Shown: in pieces, positions 1 to 10,776 of the stretch
Position numbering within the stretch: the stretch's first letter is position 1
Layout of the letters: each line of letters begins with the position of its first letter
Assembly: GCA_033065855.1 (NCBI GenBank)
Contig: JAVXUO010002370.1
Location: 62,001-126,000, forward strand
Source: Escallonia rubra
Taxonomy: Eukaryota > Streptophyta > Magnoliopsida > Escalloniales > Escalloniaceae
Length of the DNA stretch: 64,000 nucleotides
Direction of reading: 5' to 3'
Program-made: the position numbers and the translations under genes
The notes under the pieces: generated by a model
Told to the model about the DNA's origin: nothing
Seen by the model: only the letters and a program-made list of their open reading frames with translations
Database searches by the model: none

Positions 1-419
1 CACTGAAGATCCGTGACCTAGTAATAGTAACAACAAAAGGAAATGTAATGGATTATCAATAACTTTGTTAGATTGCCGTAGGTAGTAGTTTTACCAACAG
101 GCGAGGAGAAAAGAAGCCCAAATTACTGCCAATGTCACGACGTTGTAAGCCATTCCACTAGTGAATGTAATCGCTAAATAAGTTCTTCCAAGGCAATATA
201 AGAAGGAACTAGTGCTCGACGAGCCGAAAACGGAGAACTAAAGAGCATTGCCTATTGCACCCACCTTCAATAATTTACAACTTCTGGTTATTTTAAAATG
301 TCGCTAAAGGCTTACCAAAAATATCGTTCATGCCAATCGACGCTAAATATCGCTTATAAAATTTGTCACTAAAGAAATAAAGTAACCAACTAGAAATTAC
401 CAAGGTTCGGGGTATTACA
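1..419 (-). mobile_element. Tekay-like chromovirus 3' LTR, cut by window edge
   Basis: On the minus strand an LTR start reading TGTAATACCCCGAACC lies at 419, just after a purine-rich stretch (GTTGGGGAGAA) that serves as the polypurine tract following the integrase remnant at 420-1093. The LTR runs off the left edge. A second partial copy of the same family, on the plus strand, lies at 26712-27055; the two share the 'AGCGATATTTTTGG' and 'CCTTTAGCGAC' stretches. No coding sequence is seen here. Confidence 0.7.
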
Positions 420-1093
420 TTCTCCCCAACTAAAAAAATATCGCCCTCGAAATTTAACGTGCATGTGGTATCGAACAGGTGTTGATAGGCATTTCACATA
501 GTATCTATGGCTCCCAGGTAGCCTCCTCAGAGGTGTAGTTCTTCCACAAAACTTTACCAATCGTATCACTTTGGTCCAAAGAACTTGATCATGACTGTTT
601 AATATCTCCATTGGCATTTCCTCATAACTCAAATATGTCTGAATATCATCGAGACGATGTTGCAGCACATGAGTGGGATCATGAACGTACTTCCTCAAAA
701 CTAACACATGGAACACATAGTGGACGTGACATAAATCTAGAGGCAATGCCAGAAGATAAGCTACTAGTCCAATTCTCTTAAGAATCTCATAAGGAGTAAC
801 ATATTTAAGGCTGAACTTGCCCTTCTTCCCGAAACGCATCACTTCCTTCTAGGGATAAACCCTTAGGAAAACTCGATCGCCCACAGTTAATTCCAAATCT
901 CGCGTCTGCTTAGAGGCATACACAAGTTGCCTGTCTTGTGATGCTCTCATGCGTGATCCAATCAAATCCACCTCCTTATAGGTCGCCTGGATTGGCCAAT
1001 GGGCCGATGCTAACCAACTTCATCCCAACATAACAAAGTCCTACATCTCCGACCATACAAAGCCTCAAAAGGCGCCATTTGGATAAAGCTATT
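420..1093 (-). pseudogene. Ty3/gypsy integrase C-terminal remnant
   Basis: The minus strand encodes the C-terminal part of a chromovirus polyprotein, which carries the integrase that inserts element DNA into the genome. Recognisable in order are 'APFEALYGRRCR' near 1080-1045, a broken linker, then an open stretch 842-390 with the family blocks 'MRFGKKGKFSLKYV' and 'HYVFHVLVLRKYVHDP'. A stop and a frame change separate the parts around 850. The catalytic core is absent because Tat 1 begins at 1094. The family is clear; Tekay/Del assignment is inferred from this tail and the adjoining LTR. Confidence 0.85.
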
Positions 1094-1123
1094 TCTAGAC
1101 ACCCCATTTTTGTAATTTTTAAT

Positions 1124-2264
1124 GGGTTAATTACACTTATGTCCCTGAGGTTTGGGTGAAATTACACGTGTCCATAAGTTCGGAAAATAGGCACTTATGT
1201 CTTTTGACGTAACGGAATACCCATATACATAACGGAATGGTCAAAATGACCATATTGCCCACGATTTGAAAGGTTAATTCTTTACCATGCCATTCAAATT
1301 AGGGTTCAAAAAGAATTGAAACCCTAATTTTTAAATTAGGGTTTCAGTAAAGAATTAAACTTTGTTATTTGACTCACGCGAGGCATTTTGCTATTTGCTA
1401 TGGATCTAGATAACAATAACTTAATGACCATGTTGACGAGGGTGCGGGAGAGGTGGGCGGAGAAGGCTGAGAAGGTCGCAGCGGTGACGCGGCGGTCGAC
1501 GGAGACGATGCGGGTTTCGCCGCTGACGTAGCAGAGGGAGTTGGTGTTCGGGCGCGAGACGATCTGGCCGCCATAGCTGCACATCAGGCGGAGCTTGGCG
1601 GTGGGTAGGGGCGGCATTGGATCGGAGTGGGTGGTGACGGGGGCGGTGGGGGTGGATGACGGCGGAGTAGGTGGTGGTGCGTCCATGGGGGACAAGATCT
1701 GGGATTGCGCCGTTTGTAGAGGGGAAGGAACAGTGGGCACGGCAGCGTGGTTTTGTAAGGGGATTTGGTGTTAATTAGCCAACCAGTTTGGTGAGGGATG
1801 AACTATCACGGTACCGCCGGATCTATGAGATGAACGTCGGGGTTTATGTCGGTGACACAGCTGCTACAGAAGCCGGCGTGGTGGTGGAACGGTGGGCCGT
1901 GGGGGGCAGCGATGTGGTGGTGGGACGGTGGGGATAGCAGCTTGGTGGTGAAACGGTGGGGGAGACGGCGTGGTTGCCGGAGAAGAAGAGAGAACTTCAC
2001 CTGTTGGAAGAAAGAGATAAGGGGAAGAGAGACCAAGCTCGTGAAAGAGAAAATGAGAGAAGAGAGGTAACAGGGGTAGGATTGCCATATTTTGAAAATA
2101 CGCATTGATGACATCACAAAAAATACAATTTTTGGACGGATACCTAACGGATGGACATAAGTGTTACCTTTTTAACGTTTGTGGACACGGTTTGTTACCT
2201 TTTGAAAGTTAGTATCTTTGAGTGTAATTTCACCCAAATCTCAGGGACATAAGTGTAATTAACC
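1124..2264. mobile_element. Pack-MULE (non-autonomous Mutator-like element)
   Basis: The two ends form near-perfect terminal inverted repeats of about 40 bp: 'TTAATTACACTTATGTCCC' reads inward from 1127 and, reverse-complemented, from about 2262. The flanking A/T-rich 10-mers at 1114-1123 and 2265-2274 match at 9 of 10 positions, in the 9-11 bp range usual for Mutator elements. Integration into the Tat 1 LTR is confirmed because the uninterrupted LTR is at 27056. There is no transposase. The GC-rich centre carries a PB1-domain gene fragment on the minus strand. Confidence 0.85.
1390..1686 (-). pseudogene. Captured PB1-domain gene fragment
   Basis: Inside the Pack-MULE the minus strand encodes a proline-rich leader (from the Met codon at 1686) followed by the N-terminal half of a PB1 domain: 'AKLRLMCSYGGQIVSRPNTN', then 'SLCYVSGETRIVSVDRR', then an 'LSRTL' block. 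Plant PB1/octicosapeptide proteins, which use the domain for protein-protein contact, have this exact order (KLRLMCSYGG, SLCYVGGDTRIV, LSRTL) after a proline-rich start. After LSRTL similarity fades and only a distorted 'DLDS'-like codon run remains. The C-terminal acidic half of PB1 is missing, so this is a fragment and not a working gene. Confidence 0.85.
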
Positions 2265-3524
2265 ATTTTTTAATTAAATAATTATGGGGGCTTTATTATT
2301 AATTAGAGTATATAAAATAATTTGAATATATTATTAATTAATTAATTAATTTAGTCAGATATAGTCCAATTGTTAAGTTGTCAAGTATATTGGTTTTGTC
2401 CAGACCAATAGTCCAGTCCAGTCTGGTGGTCTAAATAGTAAATTGGTCAAGTCCAATCCAATGTCTAGATTTTATTATTTTAGTTAGTTTTTCTAGATAG
2501 TTTAGGAAAATAATCTGTGAATTATCTCTAATGCAAATATTTAATCATTGTTTTATATGGTTAGGGATGATAAATCCTGAATTTGGTTAATCACATATGC
2601 AAAATAAGAGATAATTACCAAATTAGAGTCAGATAATGCCTCGAAATTCTGAAAAAAAAATATTTTAAAATTGTGGGATGAACCGAACAGTTTCTGACTA
2701 ACTGCCCGGTTAATTGACTTTTGTCAATATGTGTTTTTATCCAATATTCTAACTTATCTCCTGCCTTGCAGATTGACATCGCCAATCTTATCAGATTTTG
2801 TGACCCTCTATAAATAGAGCCGTTGGCCTTCATTTTCAATGTTCCATAAACTTAGTCTCTTTAAAGCTTGTGTACCATTTCTATGTGAAGTGATACCCTA
2901 TATCTCTCAAGAATTTTAGCCATGCAAACTCACATCAAAAAGTCCTTGCATCTTGGATCACTCGGAGAGTGTTCCCGAATCTTCAAGACAAGCAATGTCC
3001 AGAGGTAATTTTAATGGCCTTCTAGTTTTGAAAATTACATAGAAGTGTCTCCCATTCCCTTAGTCATATTTCTACTATAAAAACCAAATGAGTCTTTTCA
3101 CATTTATGAGTCTAGGTCTAAGGATCAAAATGTAGATTACTTTCCGTAGGAAAAGATTCGAACTACGACAGTTTTGATTCCAGTTAGTCCGACGGGATAT
3201 GTAGGCAATTCAACTCCCGATGCCGAATTCAAGCCAATAATAAAAGAATAAACTTAGGGTAAGTTTTATTATATTTCACATGCTTCATGTTTTCAAGGCC
3301 AAAATTCAATAGAAACGAAGTAGAGACCGAAGGGGCGTGGCGGGTGCCTAAAACCTTCGCGTTGCGTAACTTAGTCCCTGAACTCATATCCCGGTTTTTG
3401 AAAGATCTGTCGTCCTTGTGGACACTTTAGAATCATTCTTGGTTTGTTCTTATTTTTCCTTATTAAATACAATGACGACTCCTAAATTCCTTTTCGGAAA
3501 TTTTTTCGAGGTGATTCGCTATAG

Positions 3525-3542
3525 TGGCGACTCCTCTAGGGA
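3525..3542 (+). other. Tat 1 primer binding site (tRNA-Arg type)
   Basis: TGGCGACTCCTCTAGGGA follows the LTR end after one base. The complement of a plant tRNA-Arg(ACG) 3' end is TGGCGACTCCGCTGGGGA, so 16 of 18 positions agree. Tat-lineage elements commonly use Arg primer sites. Confidence 0.7.
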
Positions 3543-3770
3543 CTATAATCAGATGACTAAACTTGAATTCTTTTTTATTAATTTGTTGGCCTTGTTGTAT
3601 TTCTCGTGTGTTGTATAAGGTGATATAACTTTGGTACTTGTGCTCTTATTTTCGTACCTCACATACGTGCACATCTTACCCTAACCACCCACTCGAGGGC
3701 AACAGTTGAAGCCCTTAGACCTCCAGGCCTCAAGGCAATCTTTCGATTGTACCCTTAACTCCACGGCTTC
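3543..3770 (+). other. Tat 1 leader, first part
   Basis: Non-coding leader sequence homologous to 28356-28640 of Tat 2 and, inverted, to 51410-51690 of Tat 3. Shared words include 'GGTACTTGTGCTCTTATTT', 'CCTCACA' and 'GTGCACATC'. It stops abruptly at 3770, where solo LTR S2 is inserted, and resumes at 15561. Confidence 0.7.
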
Positions 3771-4836
3771 TGTAACGCCCCAACTTAGGGTTATCTGTGA
3801 TACCCCGAAAATATCGGAAATTAATCTAACCGTGAGTTTGATTAATTAAAGGGTGTTATTTTTATTAAGTAGCAATATGTTGATGATGATCAAGTGTTAG
3901 GGAGCTAAATAAGGGGGTTAGTGTGGTCGTGGGGGTTGAAATGAAATTTTGGAAAGTTAAGGGGCAAAAGTGTAATTTTAGAAAATATGATGAACGAGAT
4001 GCATATCTTTATTAAGTAGCATCCTTTTGATGATAATGAGGTGTTAGGGGGTTACATGGAGGGTTAGGATGATTTTGGGGGTCAAATTGTAAATTTTCAA
4101 AGTCGAGGGGGCAAAATGCAATTTTAGAAACTTGAGGAGCCAAAGTGCAAATTTTGAAACTTTGCAACATGTGGCATAACCTGGGGAAAATAGGCCATGC
4201 ACGATGGCCACCTCCTGGTTGTATCAAGCTGACTCAAATTGGGAAATTATAAACTATGTTTGGATAAGATTTAATGGTGTTCAATATAAAAGGAAAATTT
4301 GGGGTGCAAAATAGAAATAAAGAGAAGTCAAGAACTCAGCTTAAGAACACGCACAGTAGCAGCCACGGGAAGGAAGGAAAAAGAGAAGGAAAAAAAGGGA
4401 GAAAAAGGAGGAAGAAGAATGAGGGGAAGGAAAGAAAAAAATGGTTGAATCCGAACCCTAACAGGGTATGATTACGAACCCAAAATTGTGGAAATTGGGA
4501 TGAATTTAGTTGAATATAAACATGTACGTCTCGGTTGTATATATAAATATATTTGGTTATGCTAATATGTGGTTGGGGATGAAGAAATTGGGGTGAATTT
4601 GTGCTGGAAATCATGAACATAAGACCCTAAATCAACAAGGAAAGAGAAAATGAACTAGGGTTTTGAATTGGCTTGATTTTGGTGTGCGTGGGTGTGTGTT
4701 TCAGTGGGTGTTCTTCATCCATGGTGGGTTCAATTTGCATTGTGGGTGTTTAATTAAGTGAATTTGTGTTAACCGAATGGATTTAGGGTTCTCAAGTGTA
4801 GTGTAATGCAATTTAAGTGGTTTAAGGGTATAAAAC

Positions 4837-5466
4837 TGTCAGGAATTCTCCTAGAAGAATTCTTGTCAGGATCAAACTTAAGAAGAAGAACCTCCAAGGA
4901 GCACCTGTTAATATGGCAGCTGAAAAAGAAACAAATGAAGAAGAGAGCTTGACAACAATTTTGGAAACAAAGGGGAGGAAAGTGAATTCCACGCATGGTG
5001 GAAGGATGAGTCAGCAGGCACGTGGATGTGTTACAATTTGAAGATTCCAGACCACGCGCCAATAGCATTTATCAGTGAGAGGAAGATAAGAGTTAATGTC
5101 ACCATTAACTCTTAATCTCCATTAAAGAGGCTGAGCAGTCATTAGCAATACAAAATCCAAGATGGATCTCTGTCTGAAGATTGACATCATCTACATAAAT
5201 CTTATCTTGTTAATTTGTTTCAGTAATTGTATTTTTCACTTTTGGTTAGAGTCAGTTGTAACCATCTATATGATGGCAAAATGAGAGCTCAGAGAATACA
5301 TTCTGTTATGAAATGAAAATCTACACTCTCTCTCTCTTCTCTCGTGAGCCTTGAGCTTTCTCTTATTCTTCTTCTGGTCCAGATAATTGGATTTCTTCTT
5401 GCCATTGATACCCAAATCTCTTCATACATTCAACTGGCACCAAGTCAGGTAACACAAATCTTGACA
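4837..5466 (+). repeat. Reina-like 5' LTR
   Basis: 630 bp with TGTCA/TGACA ends. It contains 'CCATCTATATGATGG' near 5262, a possible TATA region, followed by 'AGAATACATTCTG' and a CT-rich run (5325-5345). By eye it is about 97-98% identical to 10146-10776, with mostly single-base changes and one small length change. Confidence 0.92.
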
Positions 5467-5467
5467 A

Positions 5468-5481
5468 TTGGTATCCAGAGC
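5468..5481 (+). other. Primer binding site, initiator tRNA-Met type
   Basis: TTGGTATCCAGAGC lies one base after the LTR. It fits the usual TGGTATCAGAGC initiator-Met site except for one extra C. Confidence 0.75.
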
Positions 5482-5536
5482 CTTTCGATTCCCCACTATA
5501 TAAACCAAATTCCATAAAAAACACGCAAGAACAAAA

Positions 5537-7288
5537 ATGGGTTACAATACAAGACAGGGTAAGCAGCAGCACATCGATGAACACGTGAGCTTGATGGAAG
5601 CTCAATTCGCCGATCATTTTGGCGCGATTGACGACCAGTTGTTGCATATGAAAGAAACTATGTCAGAAATTCATGACCTGAAGCTATCAGTGGAACAACT
5701 GAGAGATGAAATGCCAGCAGTCAGACATACTCTGGCTGAGATGCAAACCATGTTACAGCAACTGTTGAGCTTGAAGGGAGGAGAAGAATCATCATCTAGA
5801 ACTTTCAAAAATCAAAAAGCACCTGAGTGGAACCACAAGGAATTCAATCAATCCACCACTGGTAATCCTTACCCTAAGCTACCTAAAATGGATTTCCCTC
5901 ATTTTAATGGTGAAGATTCTTACGGTTGGGTGAGGAAGGCTGAGAGATTTTTTGAGTTTAATCCAATTGATGAACAAATTAAAGTGAATTTTGCGTCCAT
6001 ACACTTTGATGGGCAAGTAGAATTTTGGTTTGATACTTATATTAAGGCCAAAGGGAGAGTAACATGGAATGTGTTTGTTCGGGACCTAAATTCCAGATTT
6101 GCTAGCCTGTTCAGGGAAAGCATTGTGGGGGAATTCCACAAACTCAGGCAAACCACAACTATTGAGAGCTATTATAATGAGTTTGAGGCACTTAGGTCCA
6201 TTCTAGTCAGTAAAGGGTTCAAGTTTGAAGAAAACTATTACATACAAAGTTTCATTGGAGGTTTGAAGGATGAGATCAGACTAGAAGTGGAAAAAATTGA
6301 GCTATATGACCTCTCAAGAGCCATATTTTTGGCAAGAAAACATGAGGCTAGTATTTCAAATTGCTGGCATAGCCCTAGAGCAACTACTAAAACCATGGTA
6401 CCTAGCCCAAATACTGCAGTCAAAAACCAAAGTGGCACCCCTGCTTGGAAGAACAGACCCTTGTTAAACAACCCACCTGTTACACCTGGGTACCAACAGA
6501 AGGCAATTCTGCCTACACCAAACACACCTCCCATTCAAAAACTCACTAGAGGTTATTTTGATGATAGGAGAAGGAAGGGGTTATGCTATTGGTGTGATGA
6601 AAACTTCACTCCTTCTCACAACTACAAACACATGCAAGTTTCTATGCTAATAGTGGATGATGAAAGGGAAGAAGAACCCCCACCTGTGTATGATGAAGAG
6701 CCACCTCAACCAGAAGATGTGGGAACCAAGCATGACAATGACAAGGTGGAAATCACAGTCAATGCCATCACATGCAATACCACCCACAACACCTTCAAAT
6801 TGTGGGGATCTTATGGCAAAAAAACCTTCTCTATACTTATTGACATGGGATCAACTCATAACTTCATTGACCCTGTCACAGCCATTAGATTGGGGTGTGT
6901 GCTGACTCCAACAGAACCAATGACCATTATGGTGGCAGATGGAAACAAGGTCAACAGTGACTCTATGTGCACTGGTTTTAGTTGGAAATTGCAAAACACT
7001 GAGTTTAGCTCAAGCATGATGGTACTTCCATTAGAAGGTTGTGAATATGTATTGGGATTACAGTGGCTCAAGAACCTTGGCAAGGTACAGTTTGACTTCC
7101 ATGAGATGACAATGACTATTGTTAAGGATGGAAAAACTTTGGTGCTACATGGAGGTGATGGGCAAACTGAAGTTAAGCTGATGTCTGCCCAGGGAATGTT
7201 CAAGCACATCAGCAATAACCAAGGAGCACTGTGTGGTCAGGTGTTTACCATTACAACCATGCAAACAGGTACCAACACTGAACCCTAA
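5537..7288 (+). CDS. Gag-protease part of the Reina-like polyprotein
   Basis: An open frame of 583 codons from the ATG at 5537 to a TAA at 7286. Gag forms the particle that packages element RNA; the aspartic protease cuts the polyprotein. Visible in order: a leucine-rich coiled-coil-like N-terminus (residues about 35-85), the retrotransposon gag core ('FPHFNGEDSYGWVRKAERFF' and on, residues about 118-270), a degenerate finger 'CYWCDENFTPSHNYKH' near 6583-6630, and the protease signature at 6842 reading D-M-G-S-T-H-N-F-I, where DTGS or DSGS is usual. The Met for Thr beside the catalytic Asp is likely damaging. The same frame continues past the TAA into RT, so this TAA is probably a lesion rather than a natural end. 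Confidence 0.88.
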   Translation: MGYNTRQGKQQHIDEHVSLMEAQFADHFGAIDDQLLHMKETMSEIHDLKLSVEQLRDEMPAVRHTLAEMQTMLQQLLSLKGGEESSSRTFKNQKAPEWNHKEFNQSTTGNPYPKLPKMDFPHFNGEDSYGWVRKAERFFEFNPIDEQIKVNFASIHFDGQVEFWFDTYIKAKGRVTWNVFVRDLNSRFASLFRESIVGEFHKLRQTTTIESYYNEFEALRSILVSKGFKFEENYYIQSFIGGLKDEIRLEVEKIELYDLSRAIFLARKHEASISNCWHSPRATTKTMVPSPNTAVKNQSGTPAWKNRPLLNNPPVTPGYQQKAILPTPNTPPIQKLTRGYFDDRRRKGLCYWCDENFTPSHNYKHMQVSMLIVDDEREEEPPPVYDEEPPQPEDVGTKHDNDKVEITVNAITCNTTHNTFKLWGSYGKKTFSILIDMGSTHNFIDPVTAIRLGCVLTPTEPMTIMVADGNKVNSDSMCTGFSWKLQNTEFSSSMMVLPLEGCEYVLGLQWLKNLGKVQFDFHEMTMTIVKDGKTLVLHGGDGQTEVKLMSAQGMFKHISNNQGALCGQVFTITTMQTGTNTEP

Positions 7289-10200
7289 CTCACAGCTTTA
7301 CTGCACTCTTTTTCTGATATTTTTGCTGAACCAAAGGGAATGCCACCCAAAAGAACTCAGGATCACAACATTCCATTAATTCCTAATGCCCACCCTGTGA
7401 GTTTGAGACCATATAGAATCCCTTATGCCCAGAAAATGGAAGTTGAAAAGATAGTTTATGAGATGCTTGACTCTGGGATCATTCAAACCAGCTCATCACC
7501 ATTTAGCTCCCCTGTACTACTGGTAAAGAAGAAAGATGGGTCATGGCGGATGTGTGTTGACTATCGGGGGTTAAATAAGCTAACCATTAAGAACAAATTC
7601 CTAATACCAATTGTTGATGATTTGTTGGATGAATTACATGGGGCACAGCATTTCACCAAATTGGACCTCAGAAGTAGGTATCACCAGGTGAGAGTGCACC
7701 CTGATGACATCCACAAAACTGCCTTCATCACACACTTTGGCCATTTTGAATACAAGGTTATGCCATTTGGATTGACAAATGCTCCAGCCACTTTCCAATC
7801 TGTGATGAATGAAGTGTTCCAGCCCTATTTAAGGAGGTTTGTTTTGGTCTTCTCTGATGACATTTTGGTGTATAGTAGTACCTATCAAGACCACCTTCAA
7901 CATCTTGCATTGGTGTTAAAAACCTTGAGATAACACCAACTATTTGTGAAGGAGGCAAAATGTTCTTTTGCCAAACACGAAGTGGATTATTTGGGGCATA
8001 TCATCTCTAATACTGGAGTCTCAGCTGACCCTAAGAAGATTGAGGCTATGACAGCTTAGCCATTACCAAAGACTCTTAAACAACTTAGGGGTTTCTTGGG
8101 CCTCACAGGATACTATAGGAAATTCATCAAGCACTATGGTATCTTTAGCAAACCTTTAACCAGGTTGCTGCAAAAAAACAAATTTCATTGGAATCCTGAA
8201 GCCATTCAAGCCTTTGAAAACCTCAAATCTGCAATGACTAGTGCCACTGTTCTTGCATTACCAAATTTTTCGATTCCATTTGTGGTTGAGGTAGATGCAA
8301 GTGACCAAGGTATGGGGGCTGTATTAATGCAATTTGGAAGACCTATAGCCTTTTTCAGCAAGGCTTTTGGCCCAAGGGCATTAGCTATGTCCACTTATGA
8401 GAAAGAATTGGTCTCCTTAGTACAAGCAATTTTACATTGGCATTGCTACTTAAGCAGTCAACCTTTCATTGTGAAAACAGATCACTCTAGCCTTAAATTC
8501 CTGTTGGGACAGAGAGTAACATCATTATTGCAGCAGAAGTGTTTATCTAAACTGCTGGGCTTCACTTTTGAAATACACTACAAGGCTGGGAGATAAAATG
8601 GAGCTGCTGATGCTTTATCTAGATGGCCAAGGGATGAACAAGTTGAACAAGTGAATGGAAGTTGTCAAGCTATATCCCAAGTCACTCCCTTATGGCTCAC
8701 TGAATTACAAGAAAGTTATGATGAGGACCATGAAGTGCAACAACAGATGCAACTCCTTATCTTAGAACCAATGGCAACATCTGAGTATCACCTTGAACAT
8801 GGTGTGCTTAGATTCAGAGGCAAATTATATGTTGGAAGTAATGGGGGATTGAGGGAGCAGATTATCCAAGCTTTGCATTCCTCTGGAATTGGGGGCCATT
8901 CTGGTAACACAGCTACTTTTCAGAGGATTGCAGCCTTATTTTTCTGGCCCTTGATGAGAAGTGACATTAAGAATGCCATTTTGCAGTGTGAAGTTTTCCA
9001 AAGAAACAAAGTTGAACATGTCCCATATCCAGGGCTGCTACAACCATTACCTATTCCCTCACAATTCTGGAGTAGTGTCTCAATGGACTTCATTGAAGGG
9101 CTACCAAAGTCTGAAAACAAGGAAGTGATTATGGTGGTGGTGGATAGACTAAGCAAGATTGCTCATTTCATGGCACTTAGTCACCCCCACATAGCACAAG
9201 ATGTGGCCAGAGCTTGCTTTGACCATGTATTTAAACTTCATGGTACACCAGATAACATTGTCACAGACAGAGGGAACATTTTTTGAGTCACTTCTGGCAA
9301 AAACTGTTTCAACTCATGGATACCAAGCTAAACCTTAGCACAACCTACCACCCTCAAAGTGATGGCCAAACTGGGAGGGTCAATCAGTGCTTGGAGACCT
9401 ACCTGCGACGTTTTTGTGGTGATAGGCCTAAGGTTTGGTCAAAATGGTTGACCCTTGCTGAGTATTGGTTCAACACTTCATACCATAGTGCCCTCAAAAT
9501 GACTCCACTTCAAGCATTATATGGATATAGCCCCAGGCAACTCAATCTGGGAACCAATGAAACCACTTACATAGCTTCAGTTGATGCATACATGGCTGAC
9601 AGAGCTAGAATTCTAAATCTACTCAAGCAAAATTTGGTGATGGCACAAGAAATAATGAAGTTGTATGTAGATAAAAGGAGGACTGAAAGGGAATTTGTCG
9701 TATGGGATTTTGTCTACTTAAAACTGCAGCCATACAAACAGAGCAGTCTAGCTCTCCGAAGGAATCTAAAACTTTCACCTCGATACTATGGCCCTTTTGA
9801 AATCCTAGCAAAGGTAGGCAATGTGGCTTATAGACTCAATCTGCCCCCAGAAGCTCAACTTCATCCTGTGTTCCATGTCTCACTCTTGAAGATTGCAATT
9901 GGTAAGGGGGTCACTGTTAATCCAACTCTTCCTCCTATTAATGAAGCTGGTCAGATCACCCTTGAACCAACTCATATTTTGGAGCACAGAATGATCAAAA
10001 GGGGGTCTACCTATGTTCCACAAGTCTTGGTGGGGTGGACTAATCTCCCCGAATGAGATACTACCTGGGAAGACTGGGATGTGTTAAAGACCAAATTTCC
10101 TGAATTTGTTGCAGTGGTGGAGGGAAATTTTGAAGGGGAAGGGAATGTCAGGAATTCTCCTAGAAGAATTCCTGTCAGTATCAAACTTAAGAAGAAGAAC

Positions 10201-10350
10201 CTCCCAGGAGCACCTGTTAATATGACAGCTGAAAAGGAAACAAATGAAGAAGAGAGCTTGACAACAATTTTGGAAACAAAGGGGAGGAAAGTGAATTCCA
10301 CGCATGGTGGAAGGATGAGTCAGCAGGCGCGTGGATGTGTTACAAATTGA
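7289..10350 (+). pseudogene. RT-RNase H-integrase-chromodomain polyprotein, broken
   Basis: Continues the gag-protease frame. RT blocks run 7400-7930 ('[20 protein letters not shown]' onward; catalytic box F-S-D-D at 7850-7861). RNase H lies at 8280-8560, integrase finger and core at 8860-9460, the C-terminal domain ('LHPVFHVSLLK') near 9870, and a chromodomain at 9970-10125. In-frame stops sit at 7931, 8057, 8594 and 10054, and a one-base frame change falls in the T run just before 9283. Further damage: the integrase finger reads C-E-V-F instead of CxxC (about 8987-8998), and the codon at 9373, where the third catalytic acidic residue of DDE integrases is expected, encodes Gly. The final frame runs about 200 nt into the 3' LTR and ends at 10350. 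Confidence 0.92.
10132..10145 (+). other. Polypurine tract of the Reina-like element
   Basis: A 14-base all-purine run (GAAGGGGAAGGGAA) directly abuts the 3' LTR, as expected for the plus-strand primer. It lies inside the reading frame of the polyprotein C-terminus. Confidence 0.85.
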
Positions 10351-10776
10351 AGATTCCAGACCACGCGCCAACAGCATTTATCAGTGAGAGGAAGATAAGA
10401 GTTAATGTCACCATTAACTCTTAATCTGCATTAAGGAGGCTGAGCAGTCATTAGCAATACAAAATCCAAGATGGATCTCTGTCTGAAGATTGACATCATC
10501 TACATAAATCTTCTTTTGTTAATTTGCTTTCAGTAATTGTATTTTTCACTTTTGGTTAGAGTCAGTTGTAACCATCTATATGATGGCAAAAGGAGAGCTC
10601 AGAGAATACATTCTGTTATGAAATGAAAATCTACACTCTCTCTCTCTTCTCTCGTGAGCCTTGAGCTTTCTCTTCTTCTTCTTCTGGTCCAGATAATTGG
10701 ATTTCTTCTTGCCATTGATACCCAAATCTCTTCATACATTCAACTGGCACCAAGTCAGGTAACACAAATCTTGACA
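10146..10776 (+). repeat. Reina-like 3' LTR
   Basis: 631 bp, starting TGTCAGGAATTC and ending CTTGACA; near-identical copy of 4837-5466. Immediately followed by AAAAC, the second TSD copy. Confidence 0.92.

Larger units (their letters stand above)
1094..3523 (+). mobile_element. Tat 1 5' LTR, split by a MULE
   Basis: The LTR starts TCTAGACACCCCATTTTTG, where the Tat 2 copy at 27056 has TGTAGACACCCC, and ends just before a TGGCGACTCC primer site. Removing the MULE at 1124-2264 and its target duplication leaves about 1.28 kb, the same as the Tat 2 LTR (1281 bp). Both copies share the 'CAGTCCAGTCC' U3 region, a 'CGGGATATGTAGGCAA'-like block and the end preceding 'GTGGCGACT'. The LTR lies in the integrase gene of the older Tekay-like element. 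Confidence 0.8.
4837..10776 (+). mobile_element. Full-length Reina-like chromovirus retrotransposon
   Basis: A structurally complete 5.94 kb Ty3/gypsy element: two LTRs beginning TGTCA and ending TGACA, an initiator-Met type primer site, gag-protease, RT-RNase H-integrase, a chromodomain, and a polypurine tract. A perfect 5-bp TSD AAAAC sits at 4832-4836 and 10777-10781. The domain order PR-RT-RH-INT-chromodomain is that of chromoviruses; Reina-like is inferred from size, the gag finger and the chromodomain form. The LTRs differ at about 15 sites over 630, so it is the youngest of the insertions nested here, but its reading frame is broken. Confidence 0.93.

Noticed and set aside
1846-2117. 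Overlapping open frames of 74-103 codons in the right half of the Pack-MULE
   Set aside because: Three mutually overlapping frames on both strands in G-rich sequence; only the PB1 part at 1390-1686 has real similarity.
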